64,000 nucleotides of DNA from Duganella flavida (GTDB taxonomy: Bacteria; Pseudomonadota; Gammaproteobacteria; Burkholderiales; Burkholderiaceae_D): contig NZ_WWCN01000020.1 of NCBI RefSeq assembly GCF_009857445.1, positions 34,611 to 98,610 of the forward strand, read 5' to 3'. How positions within the stretch are numbered: position 1 is the first letter of the stretch; each line of letters begins with the position of its first letter. Of this stretch, positions 18,508-27,059 are shown piece by piece. The position numbers and the translations under genes are program-made. The notes beneath the pieces are model-generated. The model did no database searches. It was not told where the DNA came from and worked only from the letters and a program-made list of their open reading frames with translations.

Positions 18508-21500
18508 ATGAAGCACATCATTGCGAGCGCCTTGCTGGCACTGAGTGTCAGCGCTCCGGTGCTGGCGCTGCCCAGCACCAGCGACACCCGCATGCTGACC
18601 GAGCCTGCGCTGTCCGCACACCACCTGGCCTTTATCTACGCCGGCGATGTGTGGATTGCCAACGCCGACGGCAGTGCGCCGCGCCGCCTTACCTCCGATC
18701 CGGGAGAGAAATCGAATCCGGTATTTTCACCGGATGGAAAGCTGATCGCCTACAGCGCGCAAGTCGACGGCAATACCGATGTCTACCTGCTGCCGATTGA
18801 GGGCGGCGTACCGAAGCGCCTGACGTGGCATCCGGGAGCAGATGTGGTGCAAGCCTTCACACCGGACGGCAAAGCGGTGATGTTCACGTCGCCGCGCGCG
18901 GCCTTCAACAACCGCTTCCGCAAATTATTCACGGTACCGGTGAACGGCGGCGTCGAGACCGAGCTGGAAGTGCCGAACGCCGCGCGCGCCACGTGGTCGC
19001 CGGACGGCAAGCAGATTGTCTACAACCCGTTCTCGCCAGCCTTCATGCAGTGGAAGCACTATCGCGGTGGTACGCATTCCATCCTGTGGTTGTTCAATCG
19101 CGGCGACAAATCGGTGCTGCAAATTCCGCAACTGGCTGGCGGCTCCAACGACGTCGATCCAATCTGGCGCGGCGACACCATCTACTTCCGCTCCGACCGT
19201 GACGGCGAATTCAATCTATACGCCTACGATGTGAAGACCAAGGCAGTGCGCGCGCTGACCAAACATACGGACTTCCCAGTGTTGAATGCTACCGCCTCCG
19301 GTAGCAGCATCGTCTACGAACAGGCGGGCTACCTGCATGCGCTGGACCCAGCGAGTGGCCAGGCGCATAAACTCACCATCGGCGTAAATAGCGATCTTGG
19401 TTTGTCACGGCCACGCTGGGTCAGCGGCGCCAAGTACATTCGCAACGCCTCCATCTCGCCATCCGGTGCGCGTGTGGCGTATGAATTCCGCGGCGAGATC
19501 GTTACCATCCCCGCAGATAAGGGCGATGTGCGCAACCTGACGCAGACGTCGGGCGCCAATGAGCGCTCGCCTGCATGGTCGCCCGACGGCCGCTCGGTCG
19601 CTTACTTCTCCGACGAATCCGGCGAGTACGCGCTGCACATCCGCGCGCAAGACGGCAAAGGCGAACCACGCAAATACAAATTGACCGGCGCGGGCTTCTA
19701 CGACAATCCGGTATGGTCGCCGGACAGCAAAAAGATCGCCTATGTCGATAACGCCTGGACGCTATATGTGCTGGACGTGGCGTCCGGTGCGATCAAGAAG
19801 GTCGCCTCTGAGCCCATATATGGCGTGAACAAAACGCTGCAAGCCGCGTGGGCGCCGGATTCGCGCTGGATCGCCTATGCGCTCAATTCGATGACCTACA
19901 CGCGCAGCGCCTACATCTACTCGCTGGAGCAGAACAAATCGTGGCAAGTGACGGATGGTTTGTCCGACGTGGTCGACCCGGTGTTCGACAAGAGCGGTAA
20001 GTACCTGTACTTCTTCGCCTCGACCAACGCGGGACCGAGCAACAACTGGTTCTCGCAGCAGAACGAAGACAACCGCGTCACGCGCACCATCTGGATGGCG
20101 ACGCTGCGGCGCGACCTGCCTTCGCCGTTGATCAAGGAAAGCGACGAGGAGAAGGCGACACCTCCCGTTGCGACTGTAGCGGCGGCTGCTGCCAAGCCGG
20201 AAACGCCGAAAGTCGATCCGAAGACGGGCCGCGACGATCCGAAAGTCGCTGTCGCGCCAGTCGCGCCTATCGCCATCGACTTCGACGGCATCGACACCCG
20301 TATCGTCGACTTGCCGATACCTGCGGCCGAACTGTCCGACCTGCAGGCAGGGGAGGCAGGCCAGATCTTCTTCCTGCGTGAAGACGACGGCAAGAAAGCC
20401 ATCCAGCGCTTCGACCTGAAGGACCGCAAGGCCGAAACGCTGCTGGCGGAAGCCGATCAATTTGAAGTCTCCGCCGACGGCAAGAAACTGCTATATCGCC
20501 AGAAGGAAGCGTGGGCCATGGGCAGTGCTGGCGCTAAGACGCTGACGCCAGGCGAAGGAAAAATCAAGGTTGAGGCTATCGAAGTGCGCGCCGAGCCGCG
20601 CGCCGAATGGGCGCAGATCTTCAACGAAGCTTGGCGCATCAACCGCGACTACTTCTACGACCCCGGCATGCACGGCGCCGACTGGAACAAGATGCACGCC
20701 AAGTACGCACAGTTCCTGCCTGAGCTATCCAGCCGCGCCGACCTGAATCGTTTGATCCAGTGGCTATGCAGTGAGCTGGGCGTCGGCCATCACCGCGGTG
20801 GCGGCGGCGACTTCTTCACCGACGCCAAGCCGGTGCCGGGCGGCTTGCTGGGTGCGGACTATGAAGTCAGCGAAGGCCGCTACCGCTTCAAGAAAATCTA
20901 TGGTGGCTTGAATTGGAACCCCGCCTTGCGCGCACCGCTGACGGAACCGGGCCTCAACGTCAAAGCGGGCGAGTATTTGCTGGCGGTGGACGGCCGTCCG
21001 CTGCACGCGCCGACCAATCTGTATAGCGCATTTGAGAACACCGCCAACAAAGCGATCGATATCACCGTTGGCCCAAATGCGGACGGCAGCAAATCGCGCA
21101 CCATCACTGTGGTGCCGGTGGCCGCTGAAGACGTGCTGCGCAACCGCGACTGGATCGAGGGGAATATCCGCAGGGTCAACGCGGCCACCGGTGGCAGGGT
21201 TGCCTACGTCTACGTACCGAATACGGCGACGCTGGGTCACACGTACTTCAAGCGCTACTTCTTCCCGCAGGCCGACAAGGACGCCGTCATCATCGACGAG
21301 CGTTTCAACGGCGGCGGCAGCGTGGCTGACTATTACCTGGAGATTTTGCAGAAGAAGGAAATCGCCTGGTGGACCATGCGCTACGGCGCCGACATGAAAA
21401 CGCCATCGGCCTCGATCCAGGGACCGCGCGCGATGCTGATCGACGAAACCGCAGGCTCCGGCGGCGACCTGCTGCCGTGGATGTTCCGTCAAAATCACAT

Positions 21501-21798
21501 GGGACCGCTGATCGGCAAGCGCACGTGGGGCGGACTAGTTGGCATTCTCGGCTTCCCGGTGCTGATGGATGGTGGTGCTATCACCGCGCCGAATCTCGCC
21601 TTCTGGACCCGCGACGGCGGCTGGGGCGTGGAGAATGAGGGCGTGGCGCCGGATATCGAAATCGACCAGAATCCGGCCGACGTCATCGCCGGCCGCGATC
21701 CGCAGCTGGAAAAAGCGATTGAAGTCATCAAGGCCGAACTGGTGAAGCATCCGCCGGTGCGTCCAGTGCATCCAGCCTTCCCGATCAAGGCCAAGTGA
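18508..21798 (+). CDS. Second tricorn-like S41 peptidase, exported (1096 aa)
   Basis: Same domain order as its upstream neighbour: signal peptide ('LLALSVSAPVLA'), propeller repeats with 'FSPDGKLIAYSAQVDGNTDV', a linker rich in Ala/Pro/Lys near 545-580, C1 domain, PDZ-like part and S41 domain. Active-site regions differ: 'ETAGSGGDLLPWMF' at the Ser, 'ELGVGHHRGGGGDFF' at the His, and 'WGVENEGVAPDIEID', which carries the canonical tricorn Glu region. AAGGAGG in the 9-base gap serves as ribosome-binding site, so the pair forms an operon. Sequence divergence suggests an old duplication with different substrate preference; that is inference. Confidence 0.88.
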   Translation: MKHIIASALLALSVSAPVLALPSTSDTRMLTEPALSAHHLAFIYAGDVWIANADGSAPRRLTSDPGEKSNPVFSPDGKLIAYSAQVDGNTDVYLLPIEGGVPKRLTWHPGADVVQAFTPDGKAVMFTSPRAAFNNRFRKLFTVPVNGGVETELEVPNAARATWSPDGKQIVYNPFSPAFMQWKHYRGGTHSILWLFNRGDKSVLQIPQLAGGSNDVDPIWRGDTIYFRSDRDGEFNLYAYDVKTKAVRALTKHTDFPVLNATASGSSIVYEQAGYLHALDPASGQAHKLTIGVNSDLGLSRPRWVSGAKYIRNASISPSGARVAYEFRGEIVTIPADKGDVRNLTQTSGANERSPAWSPDGRSVAYFSDESGEYALHIRAQDGKGEPRKYKLTGAGFYDNPVWSPDSKKIAYVDNAWTLYVLDVASGAIKKVASEPIYGVNKTLQAAWAPDSRWIAYALNSMTYTRSAYIYSLEQNKSWQVTDGLSDVVDPVFDKSGKYLYFFASTNAGPSNNWFSQQNEDNRVTRTIWMATLRRDLPSPLIKESDEEKATPPVATVAAAAAKPETPKVDPKTGRDDPKVAVAPVAPIAIDFDGIDTRIVDLPIPAAELSDLQAGEAGQIFFLREDDGKKAIQRFDLKDRKAETLLAEADQFEVSADGKKLLYRQKEAWAMGSAGAKTLTPGEGKIKVEAIEVRAEPRAEWAQIFNEAWRINRDYFYDPGMHGADWNKMHAKYAQFLPELSSRADLNRLIQWLCSELGVGHHRGGGGDFFTDAKPVPGGLLGADYEVSEGRYRFKKIYGGLNWNPALRAPLTEPGLNVKAGEYLLAVDGRPLHAPTNLYSAFENTANKAIDITVGPNADGSKSRTITVVPVAAEDVLRNRDWIEGNIRRVNAATGGRVAYVYVPNTATLGHTYFKRYFFPQADKDAVIIDERFNGGGSVADYYLEILQKKEIAWWTMRYGADMKTPSASIQGPRAMLIDETAGSGGDLLPWMFRQNHMGPLIGKRTWGGLVGILGFPVLMDGGAITAPNLAFWTRDGGWGVENEGVAPDIEIDQNPADVIAGRDPQLEKAIEVIKAELVKHPPVRPVHPAFPIKAK

Positions 21799-21803
21799 CG
21801 TAA

Positions 21804-21852
21804 TGTCCGGAATTGAACACCGCTTTTGTTCACTAGCGTTCAATTCCGGACA
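21804..21852. promoter_or_regulatory. 15-bp perfect inverted repeat, probable activator site
   Basis: TGTCCGGAATTGAAC (21804-21818) and GTTCAATTCCGGACA (21838-21852) are exact complements separated by 19 bases. The spacer begins the same motif again in part (TGAACA at 21814-21819 with TGTTCA at 21827-21832). There is no T-run, so this is not a terminator. It sits 20 bases upstream of a sigma-54 promoter, which suggests a binding site for an enhancer-binding protein. Confidence 0.7.
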
Positions 21853-21871
21853 AAGCACGGCGGCAAACGCG

Positions 21872-21887
21872 TGGCATGGATGTTGCA
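21872..21887 (+). promoter_or_regulatory. Sigma-54 promoter (-24/-12) before the permease gene
   Basis: TGGCATGGATGTTGCA matches the sigma-54 consensus TGGCAC-G-N4-TTGCA with one change (C to T), and the essential GG and GC are 10 bases apart as required. Transcription would begin near 21898, about 25 bases before the ATG. Confidence 0.75.
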
Positions 21888-21922
21888 GTTTGATGCGATA
21901 ACTTCATCTCGGATTTGAACAC

Positions 21923-24355
21923 ATGGACTTACGCATCGGCTGGCGCACGCTAATACAGGAACCTGCTTACACCTTGGCTGTCATGCTTGGACTGAGTGCC
22001 GGCGTGGCAGCGTGCCTGCTGCTGCTTGGCTTTGTGCGCTACTCGCTGGAGTATGACGCGCAGGTGCCGGACGTGGGTAACATCTACGTGGTCCGGCATA
22101 AATTCAATGTCGATCCGGCCGAACCTGTGTACGACCTGGCGCCGATGTTTTTGCGCGCAGCCGCACTCAAAATGCCGGAGGTGGTTGATGCGACGTGCTA
22201 CATCCCGGCGCGCGAGGAAGTACTCCCGCTTGCGGTGCGTATCGACCGCAAGATCATCCGCGTTCGCGCGTTGACTGTGCTCCCCGGTTTTCAGCAGATA
22301 CTGGGCTTGCACGCACTGCAGGGAGATATCGCGGTCGCGCTGGAACGGCCAGACCAGATCGTGCTGACCGAAGCCGCCGCAGTGCGCCTGTTTGGCACCG
22401 CCGACGTGTTGGGCCGCACCATGCATGCGGAAGGCAAGCCAATACAAGTTGGTGCAGTGGTGCGCACGCCACCTTCCAATACCACCATCCCATTTGAACT
22501 GCTGTTCGGCGTGAACTCGACGTTTGCAGACGAAGTGCGGCACGAGATGCTGACCGGCGAACATGGTTGGGTAGGCAAAATGCTGTTACGGGTGCGGCCG
22601 GGCACTTCGATTGCGGCATTAACGGACAGCTTGCAGCAAGTGGTGGACCGTACGCCGAGCGTACAGGGCTTCCCGCCGGAGGTGAGGGCACGCCTGGGCA
22701 AGCGTAAGGCGCTGGAGATATCGCTGTCGCCGCTGCGCAGCGCTTATTTCGCCAAGCAGCTGAGTGATAACCCGATTACGGTGGTGGGTGACCGGGGTAA
22801 TCCTGCCATCATCGGCGGACTGGCGGCCATCGCGCTATTGATCCTCGCGCTGGCGGCGATCAATTACGTGAACCTGGCGACTGTGCGTGTGCTGCGCCGC
22901 CAGCGGGAGGTGGCGATGCGCAAAGTGCTGGGCGCCAGTGTGCCGCAGATTGTGCTGCATTTCCTTCTAGAGGCGCTGCTGATGTCGATGCTGGCGACGG
23001 TGTTGGGATTGCTGCTGGCGTGGCTGGCGCTGCCGGCCTTCTCGCAATTGGTGGCGCGCCAGCTGGATGATCTGTTCACAGTGCAGCATGTCGCACTGGC
23101 GCTTGGACTGGGCGTGGTGCTGGGCGCAGCAACCGCCGTGTATCCGGCGCTGATCGCACTGCGCGTACATCCGACACGCGTGTTGGCAGGGCGATCGGAG
23201 AACGAGTCCATCGCCAGCATGCGCGTGCGCCGCGTGCTGACGGTGACGCAGATTGCCGCAGCGATGGGGCTCTCCGCTGTCACCATTGCCATTGCGTGGC
23301 AGACGCATTATGCGATGACTTCTTCTCCCGGGTTCGAACCGTCGCCGCTGCTGGTGGTGCAAATGCCCGAGCGCGTGCGCGACAGCCAGGCTGCGCGTGG
23401 TTTGTACACCGCCTTGTCCGCGCAGCGCGGCGTGGCCGGTGTCGCGATATCGGAAGATCCGGTCGGGCGCCTCGATTGGTTGTGGACACGTGACCTGAAG
23501 CGCCCAGGCGGGCAAGCGGCGGCGATGGAGATGAAGTCAGTGAGTGCGAATTTCTTCGAACAGCTACGTTTGCAACCACTGGCAGGGCGCTTGTTCCAAG
23601 GTGCGATGGACAAGGAAGATGACAAAGAGCCGGTGGTGATCAATGCACTGGCGGCGCGCGAACTGGGTTTCGCCACGCCGGAAGCGGCAGTTGGCGAGAC
23701 GGTGCTGTTCACCGGTTTCGATAACGTCACGATTCGTAAAACCATTGTCGGCATTGCGCCCGAGCTGCGGTTCCGGTCACTACGCGACCGGCCGCGCGCC
23801 ACGGCCTACGAATTGTGGACTGCAGGCGGTGCGTTGACGATACGCGTGAACGGCGCGATGGAAGAGGTGGAGGAAGCGGTGCGCATCTTATGGCCGCGCT
23901 ACTTCCCTGAGTCGCTGATGCGGATGCACCGCGCCGGTGATGTGCTGGCGCAGAACTACGCGGAAGACGCGCGCATGTCCAAGCTACTGGCGGCAGCAAC
24001 CGGCATCGCACTGGCAATCGCCGCCTTCGGTACCTACGCCCTGGCGGCTAACACCGTACAGCGCCGTGCCCGCGAAATCGTGCTGCGCAAGCTGCATGGT
24101 GCGCGCCGTAGCGACATCGGCCTGCTGGTGATCCGCGAGACCGGCACCTTGATCCTGATCGCCGCCGCCATCAGCCAGCCGATCGCGATAGTGTTGATCG
24201 AGCGTTATCTGGGTAACTACGTCGAGCGCGCCCCCATCGGCTACTGGACATTGGCCTGCGCGCTGCTGCTAACGTTGTCGGTTGCCCTCGTCGCCATCAC
24301 CCGCCACACCTGGACCGCCATGCGTTTGCCAGCGGGTGAAGCGCTGCGTGGTTAA
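21923..24355 (+). CDS. MacB/FtsX-type ABC permease without an ATPase gene nearby (810 aa)
   Basis: An N-terminal membrane helix (about 17-39) is followed by a large periplasmic domain, a first FtsX core (about 290-420, including 'AINYVNLATVRVLRRQREVA' and 'MRKVLGASVPQIV'), a second periplasmic domain, and a second FtsX core (about 690-800, 'RAREIVLRKLHGARRSDIGL'). This duplicated layout matches long MacB-like permeases; MacB-family systems export peptides or toxins by mechanotransmission. No ATPase or membrane-fusion gene lies within the window, so it is an orphan here. It has its own sigma-54 promoter. Its stop overlaps the convergent regulator stop (TTAA). Confidence 0.85.
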   Translation: MDLRIGWRTLIQEPAYTLAVMLGLSAGVAACLLLLGFVRYSLEYDAQVPDVGNIYVVRHKFNVDPAEPVYDLAPMFLRAAALKMPEVVDATCYIPAREEVLPLAVRIDRKIIRVRALTVLPGFQQILGLHALQGDIAVALERPDQIVLTEAAAVRLFGTADVLGRTMHAEGKPIQVGAVVRTPPSNTTIPFELLFGVNSTFADEVRHEMLTGEHGWVGKMLLRVRPGTSIAALTDSLQQVVDRTPSVQGFPPEVRARLGKRKALEISLSPLRSAYFAKQLSDNPITVVGDRGNPAIIGGLAAIALLILALAAINYVNLATVRVLRRQREVAMRKVLGASVPQIVLHFLLEALLMSMLATVLGLLLAWLALPAFSQLVARQLDDLFTVQHVALALGLGVVLGAATAVYPALIALRVHPTRVLAGRSENESIASMRVRRVLTVTQIAAAMGLSAVTIAIAWQTHYAMTSSPGFEPSPLLVVQMPERVRDSQAARGLYTALSAQRGVAGVAISEDPVGRLDWLWTRDLKRPGGQAAAMEMKSVSANFFEQLRLQPLAGRLFQGAMDKEDDKEPVVINALAARELGFATPEAAVGETVLFTGFDNVTIRKTIVGIAPELRFRSLRDRPRATAYELWTAGGALTIRVNGAMEEVEEAVRILWPRYFPESLMRMHRAGDVLAQNYAEDARMSKLLAAATGIALAIAAFGTYALAANTVQRRAREIVLRKLHGARRSDIGLLVIRETGTLILIAAAISQPIAIVLIERYLGNYVERAPIGYWTLACALLLTLSVALVAITRHTWTAMRLPAGEALRG

Positions 24356-25050
24356 ATGCTGGTCAGTGCCTTGAATTGCGGGGCGCGGCGGCGGGAGACT
24401 TCGATGGCGAGTTGGTCGCGCAGGGTGAGATCGAGGCCGCCGGTGTCGTTGGACGCGACTTGTTCGACGTGATCCAGATTGACGATGTGGCGGCGGCTGG
24501 CGCGGAAGAAGCGTGAAGGATCGAGCTTCTCTTCCAGCTGGTTCAGGGAGCGCAGCATTAGCGGCTGGTGGCGATCGAAGTAGACGCGCGTGTAGTTGCC
24601 GTCGGATTCAAACAGGCGGATGTCGTCCAGTGCCACGAACCAGCATCGCTCACCATCCTTGATGAACAGTTTTTTGCTCGCAGTGGACGCCGCTTCGCGG
24701 TGATGCCGCGCCGCGCAACGCTGCAGGGCGGACGCCATGCGCGCGGCCTGTATCGGCTTCTGTAAATAATCGAGCGCGTTCACTTCAAAAGCTTGCAGCG
24801 CGTATTGATCGAAGGCGGTGGTAAAGATCACTTCCGGCGCTTCTTCCAGCGCGGCCAGCATGTCGAAGCCTGAGCCGCCGGGCATTTGCACGTCGAGGAA
24901 AATCAGGTCCGGCTTGAGGGCGAGGATTTGCTGCACGCCGTCGGCGGCGTTGACGGCTTCACCGATAATTTCTACTTCGGGATGTGCCGTCAACAGGCGT
25001 CGCAATTCAGCGCGCGCGAGGCGTTCGTCGTCGATCAGTAATGCACGCAT
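24352..25050 (-). CDS. LytTR-family response regulator (232 aa)
   Basis: Receiver domain residues 1-120 with phospho-acceptor Asp53 in 'LIFLDVQMPGGSGFDML' and acidic pair 'LLIDDERLAR'. A LytTR DNA-binding domain follows (about 126-228) with 'FESDGNYTRVYFDRHQPLML' and 'FFRASRRHIVNLDHVEQV'. It starts with an ATG overlapping the kinase stop by one base (TAATG), so the two are co-translated and form a LytS/LytR-like pair. Target genes are unknown; LytTR regulators usually bind direct repeats. Converges with the permease gene. Confidence 0.93.
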   Translation of the reverse strand: MRALLIDDERLARAELRRLLTAHPEVEIIGEAVNAADGVQQILALKPDLIFLDVQMPGGSGFDMLAALEEAPEVIFTTAFDQYALQAFEVNALDYLQKPIQAARMASALQRCAARHHREAASTASKKLFIKDGERCWFVALDDIRLFESDGNYTRVYFDRHQPLMLRSLNQLEEKLDPSRFFRASRRHIVNLDHVEQVASNDTGGLDLTLRDQLAIEVSRRRAPQFKALTSI

Positions 25051-26084
25051 TACGCGGCCTCCGGTAAGGTGAGTGTGGCGCGTACCCAGCCACTGTTTTC
25101 CGATAAATCCAGCTGCGCATTCGCGCCCAATGCCAGCGCCAACCGCTTGCGTGTGTTGACCAGACCGACCTTGGTGGAATTCGCAAACGGCACAATGGCA
25201 CCGAGGTTGGCGATTTCGATATGGACCGAGCCATCGTGAATACGCTGTGCGCGGATGCGTATCTCGCTGCCGGTGGCACTAGTCTCCACGCCGTACTTGA
25301 CCGCATTCTCCACCAGCGTTTGCAGCGACATCGGCGGAATGCGCACCTTTTCAAGACCGGGGCCGATTTCCACGCTGACCTGCATGCGCTCTTCAAAGCG
25401 AATCTTCTCGATGGCGAGATAAGCCTGCACCGCTTCAATCTCCGCCGACAGCGGCACCGTGTCGTGATGACCCGATTGCAGCGCGTAGCGCATCACGCTG
25501 GCCAGCTGGTCGATCATCTGCGCGGCAGCGTTCTGGTCTTCGTAAATCAGCGCGCGCACGCTGTTCATGCTGTTAAAGAAAAAGTGCGGATTGACCTGCG
25601 CCTGCAGGGCGCGCAGCTCAGCATCCTTGGCGGCGATTTCAAGCCGCAGCGATTCCGACTCCGCGCGGTTGGCGCGCCGCAGCGACAGCACGCCCATATA
25701 GAAAATGTTCCACACAAGGTAAATCGACCACCACGACATCAGCGCGGAAGGTATCCAGCTGTAGCCGTTCACCATGTGCGATGGCGTGAACATCAGGAAG
25801 CCGAGGAACTGCAGGCCGGTATGAACGATGCCCAGCACCAGCACACCGCACAGCACCAGTTTCCATCTGATGCGCCGGCCGTTGTTGGTGCGGCGCTTGA
25901 GCAACCGGTGCCACAGGTCGGAAATGATGATACCGGTGGCGCCTCCCCAGCACATCACCCAGATCAGGCCAGGCATGCGCATCGCACCTGTCACGATGGC
26001 GAACACGGGGAGGAAGCCCCAGCCGGCCAGTTGGAAGATCCAGTACCAGTTCAAGCGTGCGAGCAGTGGGCGGTCGTGAGTCAT
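25050..26084 (-). CDS. LytS/YehU-type sensor histidine kinase (344 aa)
   Basis: Four hydrophobic segments lie in residues 12-32, 38-56, 77-99 and 117-133 with no large periplasmic domain. The phospho-acceptor box 'LQAQVNPHFFFNSMNSVRAL' (His167) defines the His_kinase (PF06580) family, and an HATPase region follows ('QTLVENAVKYGVETSATGSE'). It would phosphorylate the LytTR regulator encoded immediately after it. It starts 3 bases after the hydrolase stop, so all three genes probably share a transcript. Confidence 0.92.
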   Translation of the reverse strand: MTHDRPLLARLNWYWIFQLAGWGFLPVFAIVTGAMRMPGLIWVMCWGGATGIIISDLWHRLLKRRTNNGRRIRWKLVLCGVLVLGIVHTGLQFLGFLMFTPSHMVNGYSWIPSALMSWWSIYLVWNIFYMGVLSLRRANRAESESLRLEIAAKDAELRALQAQVNPHFFFNSMNSVRALIYEDQNAAAQMIDQLASVMRYALQSGHHDTVPLSAEIEAVQAYLAIEKIRFEERMQVSVEIGPGLEKVRIPPMSLQTLVENAVKYGVETSATGSEIRIRAQRIHDGSVHIEIANLGAIVPFANSTKVGLVNTRKRLALALGANAQLDLSENSGWVRATLTLPEAA

Positions 26085-26087
26085 GGC

Positions 26088-26951
26088 TTAGTTCAGGAAG
26101 TTATCAATGCGATCATACATCCAAGCCGGATCGTCGTACATAATGAAGTGGCGCGCGGTGTCGGCGATCTCGATCTTCGCGCCTTTCAGTTGCGCGTACT
26201 GGGTGGTGAAGACGGAGGTGATGGCTGACTTGGGGGCGTAGTCCTTGTAGGCGATCCACGTGCCGAGGACCAGCGTCGGTGCTTTGATGCGGCTGATGTC
26301 CTGGCGCAGGTCGGTGGCCGTCATGTCGGCCATGACGTCGATGACGGTGCTGCGGTCCGAGTGGCCGCCGCGCGCCAGGACACGGTCGATATCCTCCTGC
26401 TTTGTGATCATGGTGCGTACCATTTTCATCTGTGCGTCTTTGAAGGTAGCCGGATCCTGTGCCTGCATGTTGGCGCGCATGCCGGCGGCCATGTCCTTCA
26501 ACTGTGCCGGTGTAACGCTTGGCATCTGGGCCGCGCCGAGTGCGGGCAGTGTGTCGACAATAACCAGGCGGCCCACTTGTTCTGGATGATCGGCCGCCAG
26601 TTTCATGCCAAGGAAGCCGCCGAGGCTATGGCCGATGATCACCGGATTGGCGAATTTGTTGGCGGCGATGTAGTCGCTCAGTTGTTGTTCGACTGCTGGC
26701 AGCAGCGGTTCTGCAATCGCGGGCTGGCCGGCGAAACCGGCGAGCGTCAGCACGTGGCATTGGTATTTGCCGCCAGCGCAGTAGTGGGCGACCGTGCCAT
26801 CCCACACGTCGCCGGCCGAGCCGAGGCCGGGGATCAGGATGATCGGTGCACCTTTGCCGGTGACGTCGACTTTGAAGGCGGGATGTTCGGCAGCGGCGGC
26901 GTGGCCCAGTGCGAGCGTGGCGGCGATGGTGGCGATGATTTTGTTTAGCAT
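26088..26951 (-). CDS. Exported alpha/beta hydrolase (287 aa)
   Basis: A signal peptide ends near 'GHAAAAEHPAF'. The mature protein has an oxyanion-type 'ILIPGLGSAGDVWDG' loop, the nucleophile elbow 'IGHSLGGFLGMKL' and a late 'DTARHFIMYDDP' His region, giving a normal Ser/Asp/His fold. Substrate unknown; candidates are esters, lactones or peptides. GGAGAAC precedes the ATG. It is the first gene of a unit with a LytS-type kinase and LytTR regulator, an uncommon partnership that may hint at a signal-processing role (inference). Confidence 0.85.
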   Translation of the reverse strand: MLNKIIATIAATLALGHAAAAEHPAFKVDVTGKGAPIILIPGLGSAGDVWDGTVAHYCAGGKYQCHVLTLAGFAGQPAIAEPLLPAVEQQLSDYIAANKFANPVIIGHSLGGFLGMKLAADHPEQVGRLVIVDTLPALGAAQMPSVTPAQLKDMAAGMRANMQAQDPATFKDAQMKMVRTMITKQEDIDRVLARGGHSDRSTVIDVMADMTATDLRQDISRIKAPTLVLGTWIAYKDYAPKSAITSVFTTQYAQLKGAKIEIADTARHFIMYDDPAWMYDRIDNFLN

Positions 26952-27059
26952 GGCGTTCTCCGTTGGTGAATTGGTGAGTAAGTGGAGCCATGCTATCGGT
27001 GCGTCGCGGCGGCGGCGACGGCTTTGGGATGAGCGGTTTTACGCCGTGATGAACGGTAG

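Noticed and set aside
21804..21852. Inverted repeat after the second tricorn gene as a terminator
   Set aside because: No T-run follows, and a sigma-54 element lies just downstream; a binding site is a better explanation.
24352..24355. Shared stop codons of convergent genes (also 60153-60156) as a regulatory device
   Set aside because: TTAA and CTAA overlaps arise easily by chance in compact genomes; no accompanying structure is seen.
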